64,000 bases of DNA from Karalla daura. Lineage: Eukaryota > Chordata > Actinopteri > Chaetodontiformes > Leiognathidae. Made by a program: the position numbers and the translations under genes. The DNA lies in the NCBI GenBank assembly GCA_029224185.1, contig CM055191.1, forward strand, positions 21,848,571-21,912,570, given 5' to 3'. The stretch's first letter is position 1. Each line of letters starts with the position of its first letter. Shown in pieces: positions 40,570 to 52,925 of this stretch. The notes under the pieces are model-generated. The model saw nothing but the letters and a program-made list of their open reading frames with translations, made no database searches and was not told where the DNA came from.

Positions 40570-42700
40570 ATCTCAGCTCCGGGACCACAGCCGGCCTCGG
40601 GATTGCTTTATCCAGTGAGCGTGGGCCACCCCGGAGGCGGCTCACACCCCAAATCAAGGGTTTGGGCTCGCTCGCTCGGGGTCGGGATCCCGGCCAAAAC
40701 GACAGGTCCGGGGTGGTCGTTTTTTTCACTTTCGGCGAGGGTTAATATCTCAGCTCCGGGACCACAGCCGGCCTCGGGATTGCTTTTTCCAGTGAGCGTG
40801 GGCCACCCGGGAGACGGCTCACACCCCAAATCAAGGGTTTGGGCTCGCTCGCTCGGGGTCGGGATCCCGGCCAAAACGACAGGTCCGGGGTGGTCGTTTT
40901 TTTCACTTTCGGCGAGGGTTAATATCTCAGCTCCAGGATCAAATCCGGCCTCGGGATTGCTTTTTCCAGTTAGCGTGGGCCACCCGGGAGACGGCTCACA
41001 CCCCAAATCGTGCGTTTAGACTCGCTCGTTCGGGGTCAGGTTTTCGGCCGAAAACGACAGGTCCGGGGTGGTCGTTTTTTTCACTTTCGGCGAGGGTTAA
41101 TATCTCAGCTCCGGGACCACAGCCGGCCTCGGGATTGCTTTTTCCAGTGAGCGTGGGCCACCCCGGGGGCGGCTCACACCCCAAATCGTGCGTTTGGACT
41201 CGCTCGCGAGGGGTCGGGATTTCGGCCGAAAACGACAGGTCCGGGGTGGTCGTTTTTTTCACTTTCGGCGAGGGTTAATATCTCAGCTCCAGGATCAAAT
41301 CCGGCCTCGGGATTGCTTTATCCAGTGAGCGTGGGCCACCCCGGAGGCGGCTCACACCCCAAATCAAGGGTTTGGGCTCGCTCGCTCGGGGTCGGGATCC
41401 CGGCCAAAACGACAGGTCCGGGGTGGTCGTTTTTTTCACTTTCGGCGAGGGTTAATATCTCAGCTCCGGGACCACAGCCGGCCTCGGGATTGCTTTTTCC
41501 AGTGAGCGTGGGCCACCCCGGGGGCGGCACACACCCCAAATCGTGCGTTTGGACTCGCTCGCGAGGGGTCGGGATTTCGGCCGAAAACGACAGGTCCGGG
41601 GTGGTCGTTTTTTTCACTTTCGGCGAGGGTTAATATCTCAGCTCCAGGATCAAATCCGGCCTCGGGATTGCTTTATCCAGTGAGCGTGGGCCACCCCGGA
41701 GGCGGCTCACACCCCAAATCAAGGGTTTGGGCTCGCTCGCTCGGGGTCGGGATCCCGGCCAAAACGACAGGTCCGGGGTGGTCGTTTTTTTCACTTTCGG
41801 CGAGGGTTAATATCTCAGCTCCGGGACCACAGCCGGCCTCGGGATTGCTTTTTCCAGTGAGCGTGGGCCACCCGGGAGACGGCTCACACCCCAAATCAAG
41901 GGTTTGGGCTCGCTCGCTCGGGGTCGGGATCCCGGCCAAAACGACAGGTCCGGGGTGGTCGTTTTTTTCACTTTCGGCGAGGGTTAATATCTCAGCTCCA
42001 GGATCAAATCCGGCCTCGGGATTGCTTTTTCCAGTTAGCGTGGGCCACCCGGGAGACGGCTCACACCCCAAATCGTGCGTTTAGACTCGCTCGTTCGGGG
42101 TCAGGTTTTCGGCCGAAAACGACAGGTCCGGGGTGGTCGTTTTTTTCACTTTCGGCGAGGGTTAATATCTCAGCTCCGGGACCACAGCCGGCCTCGGGAT
42201 TGCTTTTTCCAGTGAGCGTGGGCCACCCCGGAGGCGGCTCACACCCCAAATCGTGCGTTTGGACTCGCTCGCGAGGGGTCGGGATTTCGGCCGAAAACGA
42301 CAGGTCCGGGGTGGTCGTTTTTTTCACTTTCGGCGAGGGTTAATATCTCAGCTCCAGGATCAAATCCGGCCTCGGGATTGCTTTATCCAGTGAGCGTGGG
42401 CCACCCCGGAGGCGGCTCACACCCCAAATCAAGGGTTTGGGCTCGCTCGCTCGGGGTCGGGATCCCGGCCAAAACGACAGGTCCGGGGTGGTCGTTTTTT
42501 TCACTTTCGGCGAGGGTTAATATCTCAGCTCCGGGACCACAGCCGGCCTCGGGATTGCTTTTTCCAGTGAGCGTGGGCCACCCCGGGGGCGGCACACACC
42601 CCAAATCGTGCGTTTGGACTCGCTCGCGAGGGGTCGGGATTTCGGCCGAAAACGACAGGTCCGGGGTGGTCGTTTTTTTCACTTTCGGCGAGGGTTAATA
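40570..42700 (+). repeat. Tandem 1,065-bp satellite units (six monomers each)
   Basis: The order of six monomer subtypes is repeated, including the rare CCAGTTAGCGTGG at 40,966 and 42,031. Confidence 0.85.
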
Positions 42701-43420
42701 TCTCAGCTCCAGGATCAAATCCGGCCTCGGGATTGCTTTATCCAGTGAGCGTGGGCCACCCCGGAGGCGGCTCACACCCCAAATCAAGGGTTTGGGCTCG
42801 CTCGCTCGGGGTCGGGATCCCGGCCAAAACGACAGGTCTGGTGTGGTCGTTTTTTTCACTTTCGGCGAGGGTTAATATCTCAGCTCCGGGACCACAGCCG
42901 GCCTCGGGATTGCTTTTTCCAGTGAGCGTGGGCCACCCCGGGGGCGGCACACACCCCAAATCGTGCGTTTGGACTCGCTCGCGAGGGGTCGGGATTTCGG
43001 CCGAAAACGACAGGTCCGGGGTGGTCGTTTTTTTCACTTTCGGCGAGGGTTAATATCTCAGCTCCAGGATCAAATCCGGCCTCGGGATTGCTTTATCCAG
43101 TGAGCGTGGGCCACCCCGGAGGCGGCTCACACCCCAAATCAAGGGTTTGGGCTCGCTCGCTCGGGGTCGGGATCCCGGCCAAAACGACAGGTCCGGGGTG
43201 GTCGTTTTTTTCACTTTCGGCGAGGGTTAATATCTCAGCTCCGGGACCACAGCAGGCCTCGGGATTGCTTTTTCCAGTGAGCGTGGGCCACCCGGGAGGC
43301 GGCTCACACCCCAAAACGTGCGTTTGGACTCGCTCGTTCGGGGTCGGGATTTCGGCCGAAAACGACAGGTCCGGGGTGGTCGTTTTTTTCACTTTCGGCA
43401 AGGGTTAATATCTCAGCTCC
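42360..43420 (+). repeat. 355-bp dimer run
   Basis: A 177-bp ATCCCGGCC monomer and a 178-bp CGCGAGGGG monomer alternate three times. The CCGGGGGCGGCACACACC marker lies in the 178-bp monomer of the first two dimers. Confidence 0.85.
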
Positions 43421-43568
43421 AGGATCAAATCCGGCATCGGGATTGCTTTTTCCAGTGAGCGTGGGCCACCCCGGAGGCGGCTCACACCCCAAATGGTGGG
43501 TTTGGGCTCGCTCGCTTGGAGTCCGGATCTCGGCCAATTCGACTGGTCCGGGATGGTCGTTTTTTTAC

Positions 43569-43642
43569 CTTTCGGCGAGCTTTAAAATCTCAGCTCCAGG
43601 ATCAAATGATCCTGGAGCTGAGATTTTAAAGCTCGCCGAAAG
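43569..43642. repeat. Foldback, full 74-bp form
   Basis: 36-nt arms from CTTTCGGCGAGC to CCAGGATCA around an AA spacer. The inverted segment continues to GGACCTG at 43,677, where a second, weaker foldback (GTGAAAAAAAC and GTTTTTTTCAC) returns the array to its normal orientation. Confidence 0.93.
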
Positions 43643-45286
43643 TGAAAAAGTGAAAAAAACGACCACCCCGGACCTGCGGTTTTTTTCACTTTCGGCGAGC
43701 TTTGATATCTCAGCTCCAGGATCATATCCGGCCTCGGCATTGCTTTTTCCAGTGAGCGTGGGCCACCCGGGAGGCGGCTCACACCCCAAATCGTGCGTTT
43801 GGACTCGCTCGTTCGGGTTCGGGATTTCGGCCGAAAACGACAGGTCCGGGGTGGTCGTTTTTTTCACTTTCGGCGAGGGTTAATATCTCAGCTCCGGGAC
43901 CACAGCCGGCCTCGGGATTTCTTTTTCCAGTGAGCGTGGGCCACCCGGGAGGCGGCTCACACCCCAAATCGTGCGTTTGGACTCGCTCGTTCGGGGTCGG
44001 GATTTCGGCCGAAAACGACAGGTCCGGGGTGGTCGTTTTTTTCACTTTCGGCGAGGGTTAATATCTCAGCTCCAGGATCAAATCCGGCATCGGGATTGCT
44101 TTTTCCAGTGAGCGTGGGCCACCCCGGAGGCGGCTCACACCCCAAATCAAGGGTTTGGGCTCGCTCGCTTGGAGTCCGGATCTCGGCCAAAACGACTGGT
44201 CCGTGATGGTCGTTTTTTTACCTTTCGGCGAGGGTTAATATCTCAGCTCCGGGACCACAGCCGGCCTCGGCATTGCTTTTTCCAGTGAGCGTGGGCCACC
44301 CGGGAGGCGGCTCACACCCCAAATCGTGCGTTTGGACTCGCTCGTTCGGGGTCGGGTTTTCGGCCGAAAACGACAGGTCCGGGGTGGTCGTTTTTTTCAC
44401 TTTCGGCGAGGGTTAATATCTCAGCTCCGGGACCACAGCCGGCCTCGGGATTGCTTTTTCCAGTGAGCGTGGGCCACCCCGGAGGCGGCTCACACCCCAA
44501 ATCAAGGGTTTGGGCTCGCTCGCTCGGGGTCGGGATCCCGGCCAAAACGACAGGTCCGGGGTGGTCGTTTTTTTCACTTTCGGCGAGGGTTAATATCTCA
44601 GCTCCGGGACCACAGCCGGCCTCGGGATTGCTTTTTCCAGTGAGCGTGGGCCACCCCGGGGGCGGCACACACCCCAAATCGTGCGTTTGGACTCGCTCGC
44701 GAGGGGTCGGGATTTCGGCCGAAAACGACAGGTCCGGGGTGGTCGTTTTTTTCACTTTCGGCGAGGGTTAATATCTCAGCTCCAGGATCAAATCCGGCCT
44801 CGGGATTGCTTTATCCAGTGAGCGTGGGCCACCCCGGAGGCGGCTCACACCCCAAATCAAGGGTTTGGGCTCGCTCGCTCGGGGTCGGGATCCCGGCCAA
44901 AACGACAGGTCCGGGGTGGTCGTTTTTTTCACTTTCGGCGAGGGTTAATATCTCAGCTCCGGGACCACAGCCGGCCTCGGGATTGCTTTTTCCAGTGAGC
45001 GTGGGCCACCCCGGAGGCGGCTCACACCCCAAATCGTGCGTTTGGACTCGCTCGTTCGGGGTCGGGATTTCGGCCGAAAACGACAGGTCCGGGGTGGTCG
45101 TTTTTTTCACTTTCGGCGAGGGTTAATATCTCAGCTCCAGGATCAAATCCGGCCTCGGGATTGCTTTTTCCAGTGAGCGTGGGCCACCCCGGAGGCGGCT
45201 CACACCCCAAATGGTGGGTTTGGGCTCGCTCGCTTGGAGTCCGGATCTCGGCCAAAACGACTGGTCCGGGATGGTCGTTTTTTTAC

Positions 45287-45360
45287 CTTTCGGCGAGCTT
45301 TAAAATCTCAGCTCCAGGATCAAATGATCCTGGAGCTGAGATTTTAAAGCTCGCCGAAAG
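45287..45360. repeat. Foldback, full form (copy of 43,569)
   Basis: Offset 1,718 bp from the preceding one; flanks are alike except AAAACGAC instead of AATTCGAC upstream. Confidence 0.93.
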
Positions 45361-46827
45361 TGAAAAAGTGAAAAAAACGACCACCCCGGACCTGCGGTTT
45401 TTTTCACTTTCGGCGAGCTTTGATATCTCAGCTCCAGGATCATATCCGGCCTCGGCATTGCTTTTTCCAGTGAGCGTGGGCCACCCGGGAGGCGGCTCAC
45501 ACCCCAAATCGTGCGTTTGGACTCGCTCGTTCGGGTTCGGGATTTCGGCCGAAAACGACAGGTCCGGGGTGGTCGTTTTTTTCACTTTCGGCGAGGGTTA
45601 ATATCTCAGCTCCGGGACCACAGCCGGCCTCGGGATTTCTTTTTCCAGTGAGCGTGGGCCACCCGGGAGGCGGCTCACACCCCAAATCGTGCGTTTGGAC
45701 TCGCTCGTTCGGGGTCGGGATTTCGGCCGAAAACGACAGGTCCGGGGTGGTCGTTTTTTTCACTTTCGGCGAGGGTTAATATCTCAGCTCCAGGATCAAA
45801 TCCGGCATCGGGATTGCTTTTTCCAGTGAGCGTGGGCCACCCCGGAGGCGGCTCACACCCCAAATGGTGGGTTTCGGCTCGCTCGCTTGGAGTCCGGATC
45901 TCGGCCAAAACGACTGGTCCGTGATGGTCGTTTTTTTACCTTTCGGCGAGGGTTAATATCTCAGCTCCGGGACCACAGCCGGCCTCGGCATTGCTTTTTC
46001 CAGTGAGCGTGGGCCACCCGGGAGGCGGCTCACACCCCAAATCGTGCGTTTGGACTCGCTCGTTCGGGGTCGGGTTTTCGGCCGAAAACGACAGGTCCGG
46101 GGTGGTCGTTTTTTTCACTTTCGGCGAGGGTTAATATCTCAGCTCCGGGACCACAGCCGGCCTCGGGATTGCTTTTTCCAGTGAGCGTGGGCCACCCCGG
46201 GGGCGGCACACACCCCAAATCGTGCGTTTGGACTCGCTCGCGAGGGGTCGGGATTTCGGCCGAAAACGACAGGTCCGGGGTGGTCGTTTTTTTCACTTTC
46301 GGCGAGGGTTAATATCTCAGCTCCAGGATCAAATCCGGCCTCGGGATTGCTTTATCCAGTGAGCGTGGGCCACCCCGGAGGCGGCTCACACCCCAAATCA
46401 AGGGTTTGGGCTCGCTCGCTCGGGGTCGGGATCCCGGCCAAAACGACAGGTCCGGGGTGGTCGTTTTTTTCACTTTCGGCGAGGGTTAATATCTCAGCTC
46501 CGGGACCACAGCCGGCCTCGGGATTGCTTTTTCCAGTGAGCGTGGGCCACCCGGGAGGCGGCTCACACCCCAAAACGTGCGTTTGGACTCGCTCGTTCGG
46601 GGTCGGGATTTCGGCCGAAAACGACAGGTCCGGGGTGGTCGTTTTTTTCACTTTCGGCGAGGGTTAATATCTCAGCTCCAGGATCAAATCCGGCCTCGGG
46701 ATTGCTTTTTCCAGTGAGCGTGGGCCACCCCGGAGGCGGCTCACACCCCAAATGGTGGGTTTGGGCTCGCTCGCTTGGAGTCCGGATCTCGGCCAAAACG
46801 ACTGGTCCGGGATGGTCGTTTTTTTAC

Positions 46828-46942
46828 CTTTCGGCGAGCTTTAAAATCTCAGCTCCAGGATCAAATGATCCTGGAGCTACTCCAGGATCTCAGCTCCAGG
46901 ATCAAATGATCCTGGAGCTGAGATTTTAAAGCTCGCCGAAAG
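46828..46942. repeat. Foldback with duplicated centre
   Basis: 115 bp. After CCTGGAGCT comes ACTCCAGGATCTCAGCTCC and a second AGGATCAAATGATCCT centre, so 41 bp of the central region are repeated. Confidence 0.9.
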
Positions 46943-47419
46943 TGAAAAAGTGAAAAAAACGACCACCCCGGACCTGCGGTTTTTTTCACTTTCGGCGAGC
47001 TTTGATATCTCAGCTCCAGGATCATATCCGGCCTCGGCATTGCTTTTTCCAGTGAGCGTGGGCCACCCGGGAGGCGGCTCACACCCCAAATCGTGCGTTT
47101 GGACTCGCTCGTTCGGGGTCGGGTTTTCGGCCGAAAACGACAGGTCCGGGGTGGTCGTTTTTTTCACTTTCGGCGAGGGTTAATATCTCAGCTCCGGGAC
47201 CACAGCCGGCCTCGGGATTGCTTTTTCCAGTGAGCGTGGGCCACCCCGGAGGCGACTCACACCCCAAATCGTGCGTTTGGACTCGCTCGCGAGGGGTCGG
47301 GATTTCGGCCGAAAACGACAGGTCCGGGGTGGTCGTTTTTTTAACTTTCGGCCAGGGTTAATATCTCAGCTCCAGGATCAAATCCGGCCTCGGGATTGCT
47401 TTATCCAGTGAGCGTGGGC

Positions 47420-48700
47420 CACCCCGGAGGCGGCTCACACCCCAAATCAAGGGTTTGGGCTCGCTCGCTCGGGGTCGGGATCCCGGCCAAAACGACAGGT
47501 CCGGGGTGGTCGTTTTTTTCACTTTCGGCGAGGGTTAATATCTCAGCTCCAGGATCAAATCCGGCCTCGGGATTGCTTTTTCCAGTGAGCGTGGGCCACC
47601 CGGGAGGCGGCTCACACCCCAAATCGTGCGTTTGGACTCGCTCGTTCGGGGTCGGGATTTCGGCCGAAAACGACAGGTCCGGGGTGGTCGTTTTTTTCAC
47701 TTTCGGCGAGGGTTAATATCTCAGCTCCAGGATCAAATCCGGCATCGGGATTGCTTTTTCCAGTGAGCGTGGGCCACCCCGGAGGCGGCTCACACCCCAA
47801 ATGGTGGGTTTGGGCTCGCTCGCTTGGAGTCCGGATCTCGGCCAAAACGACTGGTCCGTGATGGTCGTTTTTTTACCTTTCGGCGAGGGTTAATATCTCA
47901 GCTCCGGGACCACAGCCGGCCTCGGGATTGCTTTTTCCAGTGAGCGTGGGCCACCCCGGGGGCGGCTCACACCCCAAATCGTGCGTTTGGGCTCGCTCGC
48001 TCGGGGTCGGGATTTCGGCCGAAAACGACAGGTCCGGGGTGGTCGTTTTTTTCACTTTCGGCGAGGGTTAATATCTCAGCTCCGGGACCACAGCCGGCCT
48101 CGGGATTGCTTTTTCCAGTGAGCGTGGGCCACCCGGGAGACGGCTCACACCCCAAATCAAGGGTTTGGGCTCGCTCGCTCGGGGTCGGGATCCCGGCCAA
48201 AACGACAGGTCCGGGGTGGTCGTTTTTTTCACTTTCGGCGAGGGTTAATATCTCAGCTCCAGGATCAAATCCGGCCTCGGGATTGCTTTTTCCAGTGAGC
48301 GTGGGCCACCCGGGAGGCGGCTCACACCCCAAATCGTGCGTTTGGACTCGCTCGTTCGGGGTCGGGATTTCGGCCGAAAACGACAGGTCCGGGGTGGTCG
48401 TTTTTTTCACTTTCGGCGAGGGTTAATATCTCAGCTCCAGGATCAAATCCGGCATCGGGATTGCTTTTTCCAGTGAGCGTGGGCCACCCCGGAGGCGGCT
48501 CACACCCCAAATGGTGGGTTTGGGCTCGCTCGCTTGGAGTCCGGATCTCGGCCAAAACGACTGGTCCGTGATGGTCGTTTTTTTACCTTTCGGCGAGGGT
48601 TAATATCTCAGCTCCGGGACCACAGCCGGCCTCGGGATTGCTTTTTCCAGTGAGCGTGGGCCACCCCGGGGGCGGCTCACACCCCAAATCGTGCGTTTGG
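47420..48700 (+). repeat. Duplicated satellite segment, offset 710 bp (four monomers)
   Basis: The order of subtypes at 47,420-47,980 is repeated at 48,130-48,690, including the GTCCGTGATGG and TTTTTTTACC markers without a foldback. Confidence 0.8.
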
Positions 48701-49118
48701 ACTCGCTCGCGAGGGGTCGGGATTTCGGCCGAAAACGACAGGTCCGGGGTGGTCGTTTTTTTCACTTTCGGCGAGGGTTAATATCTCAGCTCCAGGATCA
48801 AATCCGGCCTCGGGATTGCTTTATCCAGTGAGCGTGGGCCACCCCGGAGGCGGCTCACACCCCAAATCAAGGGTTTGGGCTCGCTCGCTCGGGGTCGGGA
48901 TCCCGGCCAAAACGACAGGTCCGGGGTGGTCGTTTTTTTCACTTTCGGCGAGGGTTAATATCTCAGCTCCGGGACCACAGCCGGCCTCGGGATTGCTTTT
49001 TCCAGTGAGCGTGGGCCACCCGGGAGGCGGCTCACACCCCAAATCAAGGGTTTGGGCTCGCTCGCTTGGAGTCCGGATCTCGGCCAATTCGACTGGTCCG
49101 GGATGGTCGTTTTTTTAC

Positions 49119-49192
49119 CTTTCGGCGAGCTTTAAAATCTCAGCTCCAGGATCAAATGATCCTGGAGCTGAGATTTTAAAGCTCGCCGAAAG
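49119..49192. repeat. Foldback, full form
   Basis: The preceding monomer is a hybrid: AAGGGTTTGGGC start with the TTGGAGTCCGG end. Confidence 0.93.
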
Positions 49193-50869
49193 TGAAAAAG
49201 TGAAAAAAACGACCACCCCGGACCTGCGGTTTTTTTCACTTTCGGCGAGCTTTGATATCTCAGCTCCAGGATCATATCCGGCCTCGGCATTGCTTTTTCC
49301 AGTGAGCGTGGGCCACCCGGGAGGCGGCTCACACCCCAAATCGTGCGTTTGGACTCGCTCGTTCGGGTTCGGGATTTCGGCCGAAAACGACAGGTCCGGG
49401 GTGGTCGTTTTTTTCACTTTCGGCGAGGGTTAATATCTCAGCTCCGGGACCACAGCCGGCCTCGGGATTGCTTTTTCCAGTGAGCGTGGGCCAACCCGGA
49501 GGCGGCTCACACCCCAAATCAAGGGTTTGGGCTCGCTCGCTCGGGGTCGGGATCCCGGCCAAAACGACAGGTCCGGGGTGGTCGTTTTTTTCACTTTCGG
49601 CGAGGGTTAATATCTCAGCTCCGGGACCACAGCCGGCCTCGGGATTGCTTTTTCCAGTGAGCGTGGGCCACCCCGGAGGCGGCTCACACCCCAAATCGTG
49701 CGTTTGGACTCGCTCGTTCGGGGTCGGGATTTCGGCCGAAAACGACAGGTCCGGGCTGGTCGTTTTTTTCACTTTCGGCGAGGGTTAATATCTCAGCTCC
49801 AGGATCAAATCCGGCCTCGGGATTGCTTTTTCCAGTGAGCGTGGGCCACCCGGGAGGCGGCTCACACCCCAAATCGTGCGTTTGGACTCGCTCGTTCGGG
49901 GTCGGGTTTTCGGCCGAAAACGACAGGTCCGGGGTGGTCGTTTTTTTCACTTTCGGCGAGGGTTAATATCTCAGCTCCGGGACCACAGCCGGCCTCGGGA
50001 TTGCTTTTTCCAGTGAGCGTGGGCCACCCCGGAGGCGGCTCACACCCCAAATCAAGGGTTTGGGCTCGCTCGCTCGGGGTCGGGATCCCGGCCAAAACGA
50101 CAGGTCCGGGGTGGTCGTTTTTTTCACTTTCGGCGAGGGTTAATATCTCAGCTCCAGGATCAAATCCGGCCTCGGGATTGCTTTTTCCAGTGAGCGTGGG
50201 CCACCCGGGAGACGGCTCACACCCCAAATCGTGCGTTTAGACTCGCTCGTTCGGGGTCAGGTTTTCGGCCGAAAACGTCAGGTCCGGGGTGGTCGTTTTT
50301 TTCACTTTCGGCGAGGGTTAATATCTCAGCTCCGGGACCACAGCCGGCCTCGGGATTGCTTTTTCCAGTGAGCGTGGGCCACCCGGGAGACGGCTCACAC
50401 CCCAAATCAAGGGTTTGGGCTCGCTCGGGGTCGGGATCCCGGCCAAAACGACAGGTCCGGGGTGGTCGTTTTTTTCACTTTCGGCGAGGGTTAATATCTC
50501 AGCTCCGGGACCACAGCCGGCCTCGGGATTGCTTTTTCCAGTGAGCGTGGGCCACCCGGGAGACGGCTCACACCCCAAATCAAGGGTTTGGGCTCGCTCG
50601 CTCGGGGTCGGGATCCCGGCCAAAACGACAGGTCCGGGGTGGTCGTTTTTTTCACTTTCGGCGAGGGTTAATATCTCAGCTCCAGGATCAAATCCGGCCT
50701 CGGGATTGCTTTTTCCAGTGAGCGTGGGCCACCCGGGAGGCGGCTCACACCCCAAATCGTGCGTTTAGACTCGCTCGTTCGGGGTCAGGTTTTCGGCCGA
50801 AAACGACAGGTCCGGGGTGGTCATTTTTTTCACTTTCGGCGAGGGTTAATATCTCAGCTCCGGGACCAC

Positions 50870-52925
50870 AGCCGGCCTCGGGATTGCTTTTTCCAGTGAG
50901 CGTGGGCCACCCCGGGGGCGGCACACACCCCAAATCGTGCGTTTGGACTCGCTCGCGAGGGGTCGGGATTTCGGCCGAAAACGACAGGTCCGGGGTGGTC
51001 GTTTTTTTCACTTTCGGCGAGGGTTAATATCTCAGCTCCAGGATCAAATCCGGCCTCGGGATTGCTTTATCCAGTGAGCGTGGGCCACCCCGGAGGCGGC
51101 TCACACCCCAAATCAAGGGTTTGGGCTCGCTCGCTCGGGGTCGGGATCCCGGCCAAAACGACAGGTCTGGGGTGGTCGTTTTTTTCACTTTCGGCGAGGG
51201 TTAATATCTCAGCTCCGGGACCACAGCCAGCCTCGGGATTGCTTTTTCCAGTGAGCGTGGGCCACCCCGGGGGCGGCACACACCCCAAATCGTGCGTTTG
51301 GACTCGCTCGCGAGGGGTCGGGATTTCGGCCGAAAACGACAGGTCCGGGGTGGTCGTTTTTTTCACTTTCGGCGAGGGTTAATATCTCAGCTCCAGGATC
51401 AAATCCGGCCTCGGGATTGCTTTATCCATTGAGCGTGGGCCACCCCGGAGGCGGCTCACACCCCAAATCAAGGGTTTGGGCTCGCTCGCTCGGGGTCGGG
51501 ATCCCGGCCAAAACAACAGGTCCGGGGTGGCCGTTTTTTTCACTTTCGGCGAGGGTTAATATCTCAGCTCCGGGACCACAGCCGGCCTCGGGATTGCTTT
51601 TTCCAGTGAGCGTGGGCCACCCGGGAGGCGGCTCACACCCCAAAACGTGCGTTTGGACTCGCTCGCGAGGGGTCGGGATTTCGGCCGAAAACGACAGGTC
51701 CGGGGTGGTCGTTTTTTTCACTTTCGGCAAGGGTTAATATCTCAGCTCCAGGATCAAATCCGGCATCGGGATTGCTTTTTCCAGTGAGCGTGGGCCACCC
51801 CGGAGGCGGCTCACACCCCAAATGGTGGGTTTGGGCTCGCTCGCTTGGAGTCCGGATCTCGGCCAATTCGACTGGTCCGGGATGGTCGTTTTTTTACCTT
51901 TCGGCGAGCTTTAAAATCTCAGCTCCAGGATCAAATGATCCTGGAGCTGAGATTTTAAAGCTCGCCGAAAGTGAAAAAGTGAAAAAAACGACCACCCCGG
52001 ACCTGCGGTTTTTTTCACTTTCGGCGAGGGTTAATATCTCAGCTCCAGGATCAAATCCGGCCTCGGGATTGCTTTTTCCAGTGAGCGTGGGCCACCCGGG
52101 AGGCGGCTCACACCCCAAATCGTGCGTTTGGACTCGCTCGTTCGGGTTCGGGATTTCGGCCGAAAACGACAGGTCCGGGGTGGTCGTTTTTTTCACTTTC
52201 GGCGAGGGTTAATATCTCAGCTCCGGGACCACAGCCGGCCTCGGGATTGCTTTTTCCAGTGAGCGTGGGCCACCCCGGGGGCGGCACACACCCCAAATCG
52301 TGCGTTTGGACTCGCTCGCGAGGGGTCGGGATTTCGGCCGAAAACGACAGGTCCGGGGTGGTCGTTTTTTTCACTTTCGGCGAGGGTTAATATCTCAGCT
52401 CCAGGATCAAATCCGGCCTCGGGATTGCTTTATCCAGTGAGCGTGGGCCACCCCGGAGGCGGCTCACACCCCAAATCAAGGGTTTGGGCTCGCTCGCTCG
52501 GGGTCGGGATCCCGGCCAAAACGACAGGTCTGGGGTGGTCTTTTTTTTCACTTTCGGCGAGGGTTAATATCTCAGCTCCGGGACCACAGCCGGCCTCGGG
52601 ATTGCTTTTTCCAGTGAGCGTGGGCCACCCCGGGGGCGGCACACACCCCAAATCGTGCGTTTGGACTCGCTCGCGAGGGGTCGGGATTTCGGCCGAAAAC
52701 GACAGGTCCGGGGTGGTCGTTTTTTTCACTTTCGGCGAGGGTTAATATCTCAGCTCCAGGATCAAATCCGGCCTCGGGATTGCTTTATCCATTGAGCGTG
52801 GGCCACCCCGGAGGCGGCTCACACCCCAAATCAAGGGTTTGGGCTCGCTCGCTCGGGGTCGGGATCCCGGCCAAAACGACAGGTCCGGGGTGGCCGTTTT
52901 TTTCACTTTCGGCGAGGGTTAATAT
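50870..52925 (+). repeat. Duplicated satellite segment, offset 1,363 bp
   Basis: Four monomers at about 50,870-51,560 recur at 52,235-52,925, sharing GACAGGTCTGGGGTGG and TTTATCCATTGAGCG. Confidence 0.8.
51898..51971. repeat. Foldback, full form
   Basis: Upstream monomer has CCAATTCGACTGG. After the inverted piece the array resumes as GAGGGTTAATATC rather than GAGCTTTGATATC. Confidence 0.93.

Larger units (their letters stand above)
43400..46210 (+). repeat. Duplicated satellite segment, offset 1,718 bp
   Basis: About 1.1 kb at 43,400-44,490 recurs at 45,120-46,210, including a full foldback and the rare GGGATTTCTTTTTCC. Confidence 0.82.
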
